Shown piece by piece: positions 34,473 to 43,506 of a stretch of DNA of 64,000 bases. Numbering within the stretch: the first letter of the stretch is position 1; each line of letters begins with the position of its first letter. The position numbers and the translations under genes were made by a program. A model generated the notes under the pieces. The model was not told the DNA's origin. It saw nothing but the letters and a program-made list of their open reading frames with translations, and ran no database searches. Location of the stretch: NCBI GenBank assembly GCA_964487395.1, contig CAZAQH010000003.1, forward strand, positions 1-64,000, written 5' to 3'. This stretch comes from RGIG8767 sp964487395. Its GTDB lineage: Bacteria > Bacillota > Clostridia > Lachnospirales > Lachnospiraceae.

Positions 34473-35423
34473 TTAGAGTCTTGCCTGTTCTACATTTTCT
34501 TTGAACCAGTCATATGCAAGTGATACACCTTCATCCAGTTCCACTTTATGTGTCCATCCCAAACCATGAAGTTTATCAACATTGGTTAATTTTCTTGGTG
34601 TACCATCCGGCATATCTTTATTCCAGATAATATCTCCTGTAAAACCAACACATTTCTGAACAGTCTCTGCCAGTTGTTTAATGGTAACTTCTTTTCCCGT
34701 TCCAATATTTACGTGCTGTACACCACTGTAATGCTCTAATAAGAATACACAGGCATCTGCCATATCATCCGAATATAAAAACTCACGAAGTGGTGAACCT
34801 GTTCCCCATAATTCTACGGATGCTTTTCCCTGTACTTTGGCATCATGGAACTTACGTATCATTGCCGGCATAACATGGGAATTCTGTAAATCGTAATTAT
34901 CATAAGGTCCATAAAGATTAGTCGGCATACAGCTTATAAAGTCATCTCCGTATTGCATTTTATAGAATTTGCACATTTCAAGTCCTGAAATCTTAGCTAT
35001 TGCATATGCTTCATTTGTTTCCTCTAACGGTCCTGTTAAAAGTGCATCTTCCGGTATTGGCTGTGGTGCCATTTTAGGATAAATACAGGTACTGCCAAGG
35101 AAAAGTAATTTTTTCACTTTATAATCATGACAGCATTTTATGACGTTACACTGTATTTGCATATTCTCATAAGCAAATTCTGCAGGTGTTGTCTGATTCG
35201 CATTAATTCCACCTACTTTTGCAGCAGCAAGTACAACTACCTCCGGTCTTTCTTTTTCGAAAAATCCTTTTACATCAGCCTGATTAGTTAAATCCAGTTC
35301 TTTGTGTGTTCTGCCGATAATATTCGTATATCCCTGTCTGTTAAGTGAACGGACAATAGCACTGCCAACCAGTCCTCTATGTCCTGCTACATAAATCTTG
35401 TCATTTTTTTCAATTGTACTCAT
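34473..35423 (-). CDS. fcl: GDP-L-fucose synthase
   Basis: The 316-residue SDR protein carries out the epimerase-reductase step from GDP-4-keto-6-deoxymannose to GDP-L-fucose. Seen are GHRGLVGSAIVRSL near residue 14, AAAKVGGINAN, LGSTCIYPK, the Y-x-x-x-K site in EAYAIAKISG, and PTNLYGPYDNYD. These are diagnostic of WcaG/Fcl. It starts 4 bp after the stop of the upstream membrane gene. Confidence 0.93.
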   Translation of the reverse strand: MSTIEKNDKIYVAGHRGLVGSAIVRSLNRQGYTNIIGRTHKELDLTNQADVKGFFEKERPEVVVLAAAKVGGINANQTTPAEFAYENMQIQCNVIKCCHDYKVKKLLFLGSTCIYPKMAPQPIPEDALLTGPLEETNEAYAIAKISGLEMCKFYKMQYGDDFISCMPTNLYGPYDNYDLQNSHVMPAMIRKFHDAKVQGKASVELWGTGSPLREFLYSDDMADACVFLLEHYSGVQHVNIGTGKEVTIKQLAETVQKCVGFTGDIIWNKDMPDGTPRKLTNVDKLHGLGWTHKVELDEGVSLAYDWFKENVEQARL

Positions 35424-35427
35424 TGTA

Positions 35428-37140
35428 TTATTTCTCCTTTTTTGTTCTGAAACCCTCTTTTATTGTTGCTCCCCGCAATTCGATATTCTGAATAACCGGA
35501 GAAGATGGGAATTTATTATAGCCAATCTGTCCCTGGGTAACCGGAACATAGATTATGATTCCGTCAATCTCATATGTTGTTGCTTCGCCGTCGATATAAT
35601 CTTCCTGAGTAATGTAATATGGCTGTGAATATGATGTAATAATGCTATTACCAATAACTTTTACGTTGAATAAAAGAAATAATAGTAATACAAATCCTGA
35701 TAATCTAAAAATCCATTTTTTCATTTTATCATTTGATAACACATCTGATTGCACCCAATTGTAAAGATATCCAAATGTGATCATTGGCAATAATGTAATA
35801 TATGCATAACCATATCGAATTAATGGTGCCTGTAAGAACCAAAACAAAGCAGAAATTGACATTACTGCAAAGACAAGAATAAAATTCATTTCCATCTTTT
35901 GTTTTCCGTTTCTTATCAATTTAACTATAATATACATAAGTCCAAATAACAATGCAGCTGCCGACAGAAATACCCACATTTTTTCTATTGTCTTAAGCTG
36001 TCTGAACCATACTCCTATCCAATCCATAAATGGTGTATCCCACTTAGCAGCGTCATTTAAGCCTTTTCCATATGCCGCTATCTCATGGGCATCATACTGT
36101 GCCTGTCCTTTTGGAATCTTCCAATCCGGATTAAATAAATCAGGGAAGGTTGACGGATAAATCAGCCAGCCCGATATAACGTAATTACGAATCATAAATG
36201 GAGCAATTACCACTATTCCGGTTACCAGACAGGTTATTATCTGTTTGATATCTTTCTTTTTTATCAGCATTACTGCCGGTTTAATAACAAGTAATAATAG
36301 AAATCCTATTGAAAATTTAATTGATAATGCATATACCAGCAAGATACAGCAAAGTGCATATGGCTCTACTTTTGTCTTCTGTTCTTTTTCATACTTTTCA
36401 TCAAGCGTTGTCCACAGAATCAACACATCGAGTATTAATAACTGTGCATAATAGTCAGATGCCGGTGACACCATTTCTCCAAAAATAGAAGCTAAATAGT
36501 AAACAAGTGCGATTCTGCAAAAATCAGATACTTTTATTCGTTTCTCGGTAACGATTTTATATAAATCTAAGGTTAGGCATGCTGAGAGAAATGCTAAAAA
36601 ACCTGCTGTTGTATGCATGGATTGACCAAATATCCATTTCATACTATAAAGTGCATTTAAGGCAAAGGATGCACTGTTGTAAGCAAAACGGATATGCAGA
36701 TTACCAAGTCCTGGAACTACACCATATTCTTCTATCCATCTGATACTTTGTGCATGATAAAGACCTGTATCAAAATGCATATAGCCTCTTGATGTTCCAA
36801 AAAGGAATAAAGTGGCTAATAATCCATATACAATCCATAAGCCTTTCTTTTGTCTTATCTCTGTAAACCATTCTGCAAAAAAAGCACCAATTTCTTTTTT
36901 CCACACGAAGGTTATCACGATGCAAATCAGGCATAACAATGGATTGGCATACATAGAAACACCTGCAAAAAGACTGTAAATTTGCGCATAAACCGTAAGC
37001 GTTGCAAGCCCAGCCAGGCAATAGGATATTCTATATGAAATTTTATATGGGAAAAAACGGGTAAAAAGGCTCAATACAGCATACCCCGTTAAAAACGAGG
37101 TAATGCCAATATAGAGCCAGTTCAAAAATACCATTATCAT
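35428..37140 (-). CDS. Large polytopic membrane protein, LIC_10190/DUF8201-like
   Basis: The 570-residue protein has about twelve helices. The loop GYMHFDTGLYHAQSIRWIEE (119-138), followed by GVVPGLGNLHIRFAYNS, matches the pattern of LIC_10190-type membrane proteins found in polysaccharide loci, and its acidic D124 suits a GT-C mechanism. A soluble C-terminal end of about 70 residues follows the last helix. It is encoded between gmd and fcl, suggesting it transfers fucose or acts on the fucose-containing unit. This link is by context only. Confidence 0.65.
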   Translation of the reverse strand: MIMVFLNWLYIGITSFLTGYAVLSLFTRFFPYKISYRISYCLAGLATLTVYAQIYSLFAGVSMYANPLLCLICIVITFVWKKEIGAFFAEWFTEIRQKKGLWIVYGLLATLFLFGTSRGYMHFDTGLYHAQSIRWIEEYGVVPGLGNLHIRFAYNSASFALNALYSMKWIFGQSMHTTAGFLAFLSACLTLDLYKIVTEKRIKVSDFCRIALVYYLASIFGEMVSPASDYYAQLLILDVLILWTTLDEKYEKEQKTKVEPYALCCILLVYALSIKFSIGFLLLLVIKPAVMLIKKKDIKQIITCLVTGIVVIAPFMIRNYVISGWLIYPSTFPDLFNPDWKIPKGQAQYDAHEIAAYGKGLNDAAKWDTPFMDWIGVWFRQLKTIEKMWVFLSAAALLFGLMYIIVKLIRNGKQKMEMNFILVFAVMSISALFWFLQAPLIRYGYAYITLLPMITFGYLYNWVQSDVLSNDKMKKWIFRLSGFVLLLFLLFNVKVIGNSIITSYSQPYYITQEDYIDGEATTYEIDGIIIYVPVTQGQIGYNKFPSSPVIQNIELRGATIKEGFRTKKEK

Positions 37141-37147
37141 ATGCTAT

Positions 37148-38212
37148 TTATTTCCTATTCTTGTACTCTTCACATCCATAGCCACAGATTTGTTTCATAT
37201 CAGAATCCATCATCATTGCAACAAGGCCTTTGAAATCAATTCTTCTTTTCCATCCTAATGTAGTTTCTGCTTTTGTGCAGTCACCCCATAAAAATTCTAC
37301 TTCTGCAGGACGGTAAAACTCAGGATTAATATCAACTAATAATTTACCGGTTGCTTCATCATATCCTTTTTCATTAATTCCGGTACCTTCCCAACGAACT
37401 TTAATGCCAAGTTCCGCAAAAGCTGTTTCTACGAATTCACGTACTGTATGTGTTTCATTCGTTGCAAGTACGAAGTCATCCGGCTTTTCCTGTTGAAGCA
37501 TAAGCCACATTCCCTGTACATAGTCTCCTGCAAATCCCCAGTCACGTTTTGCATTCATATTACCGAGGGAAAGTTTTTCCTGTTTGCCTGCTACAATGTT
37601 GGCAATTGCAAGTGTGATTTTTCTGGTAACAAAGTTCTCTCCACGTCTTGGTGATTCATGGTTAAACAAGATACCATTACATGCAAACATGTTATAAGAT
37701 TCTCTATAATTAACTGTAATCCAGTAAGAATACAGTTTGGCTACACCATAAGGGCTCTTTGGATAAAATGGGGTTGTCTCACTTTGTGGAGCTGTTTCTG
37801 CAAGTCCGCCAAAAAGTTCGGATGTTGATGCCTGATAGAAACGGCATGGGCCACCAACAAGGCGAATAGCTTCCAGCAATTTCAAGGTGGAATTACCGGT
37901 TGCTTCTGCAGTATACTCCGGCACCTCGAAGGATATTCCAACGTGCGACTGTGCTGCAAGGTTATATACTTCTGTCGGTTTAATCTCTGAAACAAGTCGA
38001 ATCATATTGCTTGAATCAGTTGTATCTGCATAATGTATAAAAAATTTGACATTATTATAAGGCGAAGCAAGTATATGATCGATACGGTCTGTCGCCTGAA
38101 TACTATGACGGCGTACCAGTCCATGAACTTCATATCCCTTCTCCAACAAAAATTCTGCCAAGTAGGATCCATCTTGTCCAGTAATACCTGTTATTAATGC
38201 TACGTTTTTCAT
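37148..38212 (-). CDS. gmd: GDP-mannose 4,6-dehydratase
   Basis: The ATG at 38212 follows a GAGG site; the frame is open to 38230 without better support. The 354-residue SDR enzyme makes GDP-4-keto-6-deoxymannose. Seen are ALITGITGQDGSYLAEFL at the N-terminus, VRRHSIQATDRIDHI, AAQSHVGISFEVPEYTA, STSELFGG, the Y-x-x-x-K site in SPYGVAKLYSYWI, and NHESPRRGENFVTRKI. It is the first gene of the long minus-strand glycan operon. Confidence 0.95.
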   Translation of the reverse strand: MKNVALITGITGQDGSYLAEFLLEKGYEVHGLVRRHSIQATDRIDHILASPYNNVKFFIHYADTTDSSNMIRLVSEIKPTEVYNLAAQSHVGISFEVPEYTAEATGNSTLKLLEAIRLVGGPCRFYQASTSELFGGLAETAPQSETTPFYPKSPYGVAKLYSYWITVNYRESYNMFACNGILFNHESPRRGENFVTRKITLAIANIVAGKQEKLSLGNMNAKRDWGFAGDYVQGMWLMLQQEKPDDFVLATNETHTVREFVETAFAELGIKVRWEGTGINEKGYDEATGKLLVDINPEFYRPAEVEFLWGDCTKAETTLGWKRRIDFKGLVAMMMDSDMKQICGYGCEEYKNRK

Positions 38213-38327
38213 ATTTTTTCCTCTTTTCAATCTTCTAGTCTTTACGCCAACACAATTATTTTCCGCGTTAGGGACACTTTCGCTTTATTAATTTATAAAT
38301 AATAAGATATTGCTCGTCCAGATTCAA

Positions 38328-38356
38328 AGTATACACTTTTCAATGCGTTGTTACAA
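38328..38356 (-). promoter_or_regulatory. Promoter of the gmd operon
   Basis: Minus-strand -35 TTGTAA (38351-38356) and -10 TATACT (38328-38333) are 17 bp apart, about 115 bp before the gmd start. The leader contains AAGCGAAAG followed by TGTCCC (about 38266-38286), resembling part of the palindromic element next door. It is the only strong promoter seen for the genes from gmd onward in this 358 bp gene-free stretch (38213-38570). Confidence 0.6.
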
Positions 38357-38424
38357 CAAATAATATTGCGGTAAAATAGTAAAATCTTGCTATTTAATTT
38401 TATATGTGGTTTACTTGTTGTAAA

Positions 38425-38553
38425 GGGATTTGTAGGTAGGTCTCGAGGGTTGTACGAGCACGTCAGTACTTAGACTGTGTTTTTTGCAGTCTTATGTACT
38501 GTTACGTGTGAGTTCAAGCGAAAGCGTACCCGAGAGGCCTACTTACAAATCCC
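38425..38553. repeat. Long palindromic element, copy A
   Basis: A 129 bp imperfect palindrome. Outer arms pair from GGGATTTGTA (38425-38434) with TACAAATCCC (38544-38553) and continue through GTAGG/CCTAC and CGAGGGT/ACCCGAG. Inner arms around AGTACTTAGACTG pair with CAGTCTTATGTACT across a T-rich loop. Its right half contains AAGCGAAAGCGTACCCGAG (38516-38534), also present as AAGCGAAAGCGTCCCCGAG in copy B at 43411-43429. It ends 17 bp before the AraC start, so it could fold in that gene's leader. Confidence 0.75.
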
Positions 38554-38570
38554 GTGAGGAAGGGAAGATT

Positions 38571-39407
38571 ATGAATAATGTAAATTCAAATAGGATTCTG
38601 CCGACATCGTCGGCTTATGCAAGAGAACATTTTTTGTATGTGCAGGAGATAGGAACTTTAACAAGTCAATCTCCACATATTAGTACACGAAATAATATAT
38701 ATTCATTTCTGTTTTTAGTTGTTACAAAGGGCAGTGGAAGTTTTTCGTATAAAGGAAATACTTTTTCAATTCATACTGGCGATTGTATATTTATTGACTG
38801 CCATGAACCTTATTCGCATGAAAGCAGTGGTGATGATCCCTGGACGCTTACCTGGGTACATTTCTATGGAGAGCAGCTGTCCGATTTATATAAACGTTAT
38901 CTTGCTATGGGATATTCGTATTTGTTTCATCCCGACTCTCTTACTGAAATCCTATCCACTTTATCGAATTTATATCACGAACAGGAACATAAAAGTTCTA
39001 TGACGGAAATCATGTCACATAAATACCTGACGGATATTATTACGTTGTCTTTTATAGAAAACAAACACGAAGAGACCGAATCTGTTTCCATCGGTGAAAA
39101 ATTACAAAAAATTCGGGAATATATGATGGTACAATATCCCGAGAAAATAACTCTTGATACATTAGCATCTGCATTTTTTATTAGTAAATTTCATCTTTCC
39201 AGGGAATACAAGCGATATTTCGGCGTTACACTGATGAATGATTTGACTTCCATTCGTATTTCGCACGCCAAATCTTTACTTCGATTTACAGACAAGAGTA
39301 TAGAACAGATTGCAGAAGAATGTGGATTTTTAGACAGCACTTATTTTATTAAAGTATTTAAGTCAGCGGAAAACATGACTCCCTATTCTTACAAAACAAA
39401 ATGGTAA
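38571..39407 (+). CDS. AraC family transcriptional regulator
   Basis: The ATG at 38571 is preceded by GGAAGGGAAG. An open extension to 38484 only translates the palindromic element. The 278-residue protein has an N-terminal cupin sensing domain (GSFSYKGNTFSIHTGDCIFI, with HEPYSHES) and a C-terminal pair of helix-turn-helix motifs (LDTLASAFFISKFHLSREYK and IEQIAEECGFLDSTYFIKVF). It is divergent from gmd and may control it or a sugar-use gene elsewhere. The ligand is unknown. Confidence 0.9.
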   Translation: MNNVNSNRILPTSSAYAREHFLYVQEIGTLTSQSPHISTRNNIYSFLFLVVTKGSGSFSYKGNTFSIHTGDCIFIDCHEPYSHESSGDDPWTLTWVHFYGEQLSDLYKRYLAMGYSYLFHPDSLTEILSTLSNLYHEQEHKSSMTEIMSHKYLTDIITLSFIENKHEETESVSIGEKLQKIREYMMVQYPEKITLDTLASAFFISKFHLSREYKRYFGVTLMNDLTSIRISHAKSLLRFTDKSIEQIAEECGFLDSTYFIKVFKSAENMTPYSYKTKW

Positions 39408-39431
39408 CAGTCATACGGCTGTTACCATTTT
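39398..39431. terminator. Bidirectional terminator between the AraC and GT-C genes
   Basis: A perfect 13 bp stem (39398-39410 with 39419-39431) with an 8-base loop. The T-rich side continues on the plus strand, and on the minus strand it ends in TTTTGTTTTG. The AraC stop (39405-39407) is within the stem and the GT-C stop begins at 39433. Confidence 0.88.
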
Positions 39432-39432
39432 A

Positions 39433-41043
39433 TTATTTCAGTTCATATAAATCACAATATTGTAGTTCTCTTATTTTTTCGTATTGATTCAAATTATCAT
39501 TCTGATCTATCAGTTGCTCTAATGTCGCTTCCGTCAGATCATCTCTTACAGCATATACATACATTTTTTCTGCATGCTGCAATTCTGCGTCGTCAATGTC
39601 CGTATGACTCAAATTAGTAAAGTAAATCTTTTCATACTGCATCAATTCTTCTGAGTCATCCCAAATCATCCACTGATTAACATCATGATAAAGATAAGCT
39701 ACTGTTGCCGTACTATTCTGTGCTGCCCATGCGTTATTTTCTTTATCTTTCTCATATAGGAACAAAACCTTGTTATTCGCTAAACCTATTATTTGTAGGG
39801 CAAAAGTTGCCAGAACAATAACTTCAAAAGCAATCATTCTGATTTTTAATGATCCTTCCTTTCCAATATTGGTAAGAAAATATAACAGTGAAACGAAAAT
39901 CCATAAAATCACCAGACCATATATAGGCATTTCATAACGTATCGCTTCTTCTGCATTTAGTAATGCCGTTTTGGCTACTACAAGAAAATAACCGATAATT
40001 GTCATAAAAACAAGTAAATAAATACGCTTTTTAGGTGATTGTTTCCAATCTGAATTTTTTATTTTATTTTTCTTTTTAATATATCTGTCAGTCAAGTATA
40101 AAACAAACACAATCAGTAATAACACATAGAAAAAATTACTAAATACATATTCATTTATTAAATTAAAAAAGAAAGAAAGGCGAAGTCTTATATTGCCCAT
40201 ATCGAAAAATGCCTGTGTTGCTTCAGTTCCGCGATACCCTCTAAACATATGGGAAAGACAGGATGGGAACGTCATTACCGCTAAAAGAAGTCCCACTACA
40301 ATAGATGCCGCATAACACGTGGCATGCTTTCTAGTCTTTTTAATAAATACCATAGAAAAGAATGTTACTATTCCTACGAAGAAAAGAAAAACCGCAAAAT
40401 AATAATGCGTCAAAAATCCAAGATATGTTGTGATGATAACCGGAATATAAAATCCCAATAACGTCTTTTTATCCTGTATGATTGCCTTACAATGAATATA
40501 CATAAATAAAAGGCAGAAGAAGGTGAGCATCATATACATACGTATGAAAGTAATGCCACTTAAAACAGCCGGTGAAAATCCATACAAAAGACATACTGCT
40601 GCAACTGCTTTTTCATTTTTATTCGTTAATAATGAAATTATCTTTGCTAAAAGTAAAAAAGATAATACAAAAAACACTAAATTTATAGATAAACCCTGCC
40701 ATTTGGAAAACACTCCCGGTGTCAGGGAACATACCGTATGCAGAACAAAATAGTAAAAAGGTGGATGTACATCATATGACTGCATAAGTGATACCATCTT
40801 GTACGAAAATCCAGCATCCGGCATTACCATAAATTCGCTTTTTATCTCATCTGTGCTCTTCCATTCACCATCCGAAGGAACCAGTCCATATGTTACATTA
40901 GAAGAATAATAGGAATAATACTCATCATAATGAAAACCCTGTTTTTGAGTACAAAAATAAAATGCAGTAATTACCTGCAACAGTAAAATAATGGCCATGA
41001 TACCTATAAATTTATACTTTGAAAAAAACAGATTGTTTTTCAT
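39433..41043 (-). CDS. GT-C-like membrane glycosyltransferase (PMT/ArnT-like fold)
   Basis: The 536-residue protein has about eleven helices. The first outer loop has the acidic motif HYDEYYSYYSS (D40/E41), and the second has DVHPPFYYFVLHTV, both characteristic of GT39/GT83-like lipid-sugar transferases. A soluble domain of about 110 residues ends the protein. A GGGAG site precedes the ATG. It follows rmlD on the minus strand and may use a lipid-linked sugar to modify a surface polymer or protein. The donor is not predictable. Confidence 0.7.
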   Translation of the reverse strand: MKNNLFFSKYKFIGIMAIILLLQVITAFYFCTQKQGFHYDEYYSYYSSNVTYGLVPSDGEWKSTDEIKSEFMVMPDAGFSYKMVSLMQSYDVHPPFYYFVLHTVCSLTPGVFSKWQGLSINLVFFVLSFLLLAKIISLLTNKNEKAVAAVCLLYGFSPAVLSGITFIRMYMMLTFFCLLFMYIHCKAIIQDKKTLLGFYIPVIITTYLGFLTHYYFAVFLFFVGIVTFFSMVFIKKTRKHATCYAASIVVGLLLAVMTFPSCLSHMFRGYRGTEATQAFFDMGNIRLRLSFFFNLINEYVFSNFFYVLLLIVFVLYLTDRYIKKKNKIKNSDWKQSPKKRIYLLVFMTIIGYFLVVAKTALLNAEEAIRYEMPIYGLVILWIFVSLLYFLTNIGKEGSLKIRMIAFEVIVLATFALQIIGLANNKVLFLYEKDKENNAWAAQNSTATVAYLYHDVNQWMIWDDSEELMQYEKIYFTNLSHTDIDDAELQHAEKMYVYAVRDDLTEATLEQLIDQNDNLNQYEKIRELQYCDLYELK

Positions 41044-41073
41044 TCTGTTCTCCCTTATAAACTGTTCTTCTAA

Positions 41074-41916
41074 TTACATATTTTTTAAATATAACTCAAT
41101 TGCGTCATGCCAGTCTGCAAATGTGTGTCCATTAGTCATTTTGAACATATAATTTTCTAATATTGAGTGTGCAGGTCTTGCTGCCGGTGCACCATATTCT
41201 TCTGTCGAAATAGCCTGTACTTTTGTATTTTTACCTGTAAGTCTAAAAATTTCCTGTGCAAATTCAGCCCAATTACAGCTGCCTTCACAGGTCGCATGGA
41301 ACAAGCCATAATTCTCTGTAAAGAGAAGAGAATCTATTGCCTTAACAAGTTCAAGAGCACTTGTTGGTGTACCAAACTGGTCACCTACAACTTTAACCAT
41401 GTCATGTTCTTCCGATAATTTCAACATTGTCTTAGCAAAATTTTTACCATCTCCATATAACCATGCTGTTCTGAGTATAAAGTAACGGTCAGCAAACTGG
41501 TGAACCATTTTTTCAGCCTGTTCTTTTGTCCTTCCATAAACGCTTTCCGGACAAGTCATATCTGATTCATAATAAGGGGTTGTCTTCAAACCATTAAACA
41601 CATAGTCCGTAGAAATATGCACCATTTTAGCGCCTGTTTCTTTTGCCGCAATACTTAAATTGCGTGGACCAAGTACATTAACTTTAAAGGCTAAATCTTG
41701 ATTAGTCTCGCAAGCATCAACAGCGGTATATGCCGCACAGTTTAAAATTGCATATGGCTTTACCTCTCTTGTCAGATTCATAACTGCATCTATATTGGTG
41801 ATATCTAATTCTTCTACATCCGTATTGACAAATTCTATGTCTTTACTGTCTTTGTAAAATTTATTAATTTCGCGACCTAATTGTCCATTACATCCTGTAA
41901 CAATAATCTTTTTCAT
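41074..41916 (-). CDS. rmlD: dTDP-4-dehydrorhamnose reductase
   Basis: The ATG at 41916 follows GGAGGC at good spacing, giving 280 residues; open frame extends to 41937. The SDR protein has IIVTGCNGQLGREI at the N-terminus, NCAAYTAVDACE, STDYVFNG, and the Y-x-x-x-K site in SVYGRTKEQAE, then FILRTAWLYG. It reduces dTDP-4-keto-rhamnose to dTDP-L-rhamnose. The other rml genes are not in this window, so they are either outside it or elsewhere. Confidence 0.93.
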   Translation of the reverse strand: MKKIIVTGCNGQLGREINKFYKDSKDIEFVNTDVEELDITNIDAVMNLTREVKPYAILNCAAYTAVDACETNQDLAFKVNVLGPRNLSIAAKETGAKMVHISTDYVFNGLKTTPYYESDMTCPESVYGRTKEQAEKMVHQFADRYFILRTAWLYGDGKNFAKTMLKLSEEHDMVKVVGDQFGTPTSALELVKAIDSLLFTENYGLFHATCEGSCNWAEFAQEIFRLTGKNTKVQAISTEEYGAPAARPAHSILENYMFKMTNGHTFADWHDAIELYLKNM

Positions 41917-42013
41917 GGATTGCCTCCGTGTTTTCATTTGATTTTAATTGTATCATTAACCCTTTCAGTTGAAAAGGATTTCTTAAAGTTTCTTAAATTC
42001 GTTATTTTTAACG

Positions 42014-42042
42014 ATGACTAAATGGTACCTATATGCTATAAT
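42014..42042 (+). promoter_or_regulatory. Extended -10 promoter for the DUF3048 lipoprotein gene
   Basis: -10 TATAAT (42037-42042) preceded by TGC (extended -10), with ATGACT at 42014-42019 as a weak -35 at 17 bp. The gene starts at 42105 after GAGAGG. Confidence 0.6.
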
Positions 42043-42104
42043 TCTCGTTGGGTCTAGCAAAATGTTAGAAATTTACATTTTTTAAATGAAAGAGAGGATT
42101 ATTA

Positions 42105-43229
42105 ATGAAACGAGCAAGTATACTGGCAATCCTTGCACTGTCTGCATCTCTTCTCCTTTTTGGTTGTGGAAAAAAAGACGATGATAGTGTAATCGAACCA
42201 GAAACAGAAATTGAAGCTACAGAGGAAGCTAGTTCAGACGTAGCTGCCGAAGTTGTAGATGATGAAGTACCACCGGAAGCCGGCATGGTAAGAAGTAAAC
42301 TTACAAATGAATGGGTTTCTGCAGATGTTGGCGAATTACGTCCCATTGCAGTTATGATTCCAGATGATAAATCAACACTTCCACAGTACAATATTTCCAA
42401 TGCTGATATTTTGTATGAATGTATGGTTGAAGGTGAACTCACACGATTAATGGGAATTTTTGGTGACTGGACAGGTTTAGAGCGTGTAGGTAATATCAGA
42501 AGTTGTCGTGATTATTATGTTTATTGGGCATTTGAATGGGATGCAATTTACTGTCATGCAGGTGGACCATTCTACATAGATGAAGTCATCGGACGTAAGG
42601 ATACAAATAACATCAACGCATTAACAGCTCCAAAAGGTGTATTCTACCGTACAACGGATCGTTCCGCACCTCAGAATCTTTATTTAGATGGTGCTGATAT
42701 CATGAAAGAAGCAAATCGTTTAGGTTATGAATTAACACCACGTGATAATTATTCTGATGAAGTTCATTATCAGTTTGCAAGTAAGTCTAATCAAAATACT
42801 TTAGAAACTTACGGTTCTGATGCTGTAAGTGCTTCAAAGGTTGATTTAAAGGATGCTTATCCAATCACTCAGACTTGGTTTGAATATAATGAAGATGACG
42901 GATTATATTACCGTTTCCAGAAGCCAAGTGGTGGCGCACATATGGATGCTGCAACCGATACACAGCTTGCATTCAAGAATTTATTAGTGCAGTTCACTTA
43001 CCACGAAAAACGTGATGCAAATGGTTATCTTGCATTCCAGTGTAACGACACAACAAGAGATGGATGGTATTTCACAAACGGCAAGGGTATTCACGTAAAC
43101 TGGAAGAAGACTTCAGATTATGGTGCTACCAAATACTATGATGACAACGGTGATGAAATCGTTCTCAACACAGGTAAAACAATGGTATGTATCGTAGAAG
43201 ACGGCGACACTTTCACATACGAAAAATAA
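42105..43229 (+). CDS. DUF3048 domain lipoprotein (YerB-like)
   Basis: The 374-residue protein has a lipoprotein signal peptide with lipobox LFGC (cysteine near residue 21) and a low-complexity acidic linker. The DUF3048 domain follows: RPIAVMIPDDK, NISNADILYECMVEGELTR, GNIRSCRDYYVYWAFEWDAI, and a C-terminal half with GKGIHVNWKK. It should be anchored on the outer face of the membrane. Its biochemical role is not known. It stands alone with its own promoter and terminator. Confidence 0.88.
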   Translation: MKRASILAILALSASLLLFGCGKKDDDSVIEPETEIEATEEASSDVAAEVVDDEVPPEAGMVRSKLTNEWVSADVGELRPIAVMIPDDKSTLPQYNISNADILYECMVEGELTRLMGIFGDWTGLERVGNIRSCRDYYVYWAFEWDAIYCHAGGPFYIDEVIGRKDTNNINALTAPKGVFYRTTDRSAPQNLYLDGADIMKEANRLGYELTPRDNYSDEVHYQFASKSNQNTLETYGSDAVSASKVDLKDAYPITQTWFEYNEDDGLYYRFQKPSGGAHMDAATDTQLAFKNLLVQFTYHEKRDANGYLAFQCNDTTRDGWYFTNGKGIHVNWKKTSDYGATKYYDDNGDEIVLNTGKTMVCIVEDGDTFTYEK

Positions 43230-43243
43230 CATCAATAAATTGC

Positions 43244-43276
43244 AAGCTCTGAGGGATTCTCTCTCGGAGCTTTTTT
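43244..43276 (+). terminator. Terminator of the DUF3048 gene
   Basis: AAGCTCTGAG (43244-43253) pairs with CTCGGAGCTT (43263-43272) through one G-T pair, followed by TTTTTT, 15 bp after the stop. Confidence 0.85.
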
Positions 43277-43324
43277 ATTGGCGTTCCGATTTCATTTTTT
43301 GAGGGGGTTGCATTTGCTTATGTC

Positions 43325-43429
43325 CTTCGGGGGCGCTTTCGCTTAAACTCTCACGTAGCAGTACATAAGGTGGCACAAAACGCCACCTAAGTACTGTTGC
43401 GTACGAACTAAAGCGAAAGCGTCCCCGAG
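43325..43429. repeat. Long palindromic element, copy B
   Basis: A 105 bp imperfect palindrome. CTTCGGGGGCGCTTTCGCTT (43325-43344) pairs with AAGCGAAAGCGTCCCCGAG (43411-43429). Inner arms GCAGTACATAAGGTGGC and GCCACCTAAGTACTGTTGC pair around a short loop (43375-43381). The right half shares about 35 bases with copy A, from GTACTGTT through CCCGAG. It lies between two terminators in a region without a credible gene. Confidence 0.78.
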
Positions 43430-43461
43430 TACCTAATGCCTGGTCAATTTTCGTCAATACC

Positions 43462-43492
43462 AAAAAACCCGAGATTCCAAAGGAATCTCGGG
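43462..43492 (-). terminator. Terminator of leuA
   Basis: An 11 bp stem CCCGAGATTCC/GGAATCTCGGG (43468-43478, 43482-43492) with an AAA loop. On the minus strand a TTTTTT run follows (43462-43467). Confidence 0.92.
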
Positions 43493-43506
43493 TTCACATA
43501 TATTTT

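Noticed and set aside
38484..38570. N-terminal extension of the AraC frame
   Set aside because: It translates the palindromic element, while a strong RBS sits right before the ATG at 38571.
38425..43429. CRISPR array or composite transposon made by the two repeats
   Set aside because: Only two diverged copies about 5 kb apart, no spacers, no cas gene and no transposase.
43275..43463. Small minus-strand frame of 62 codons
   Set aside because: It spans a terminator and palindromic copy B, has no RBS and resembles no protein.
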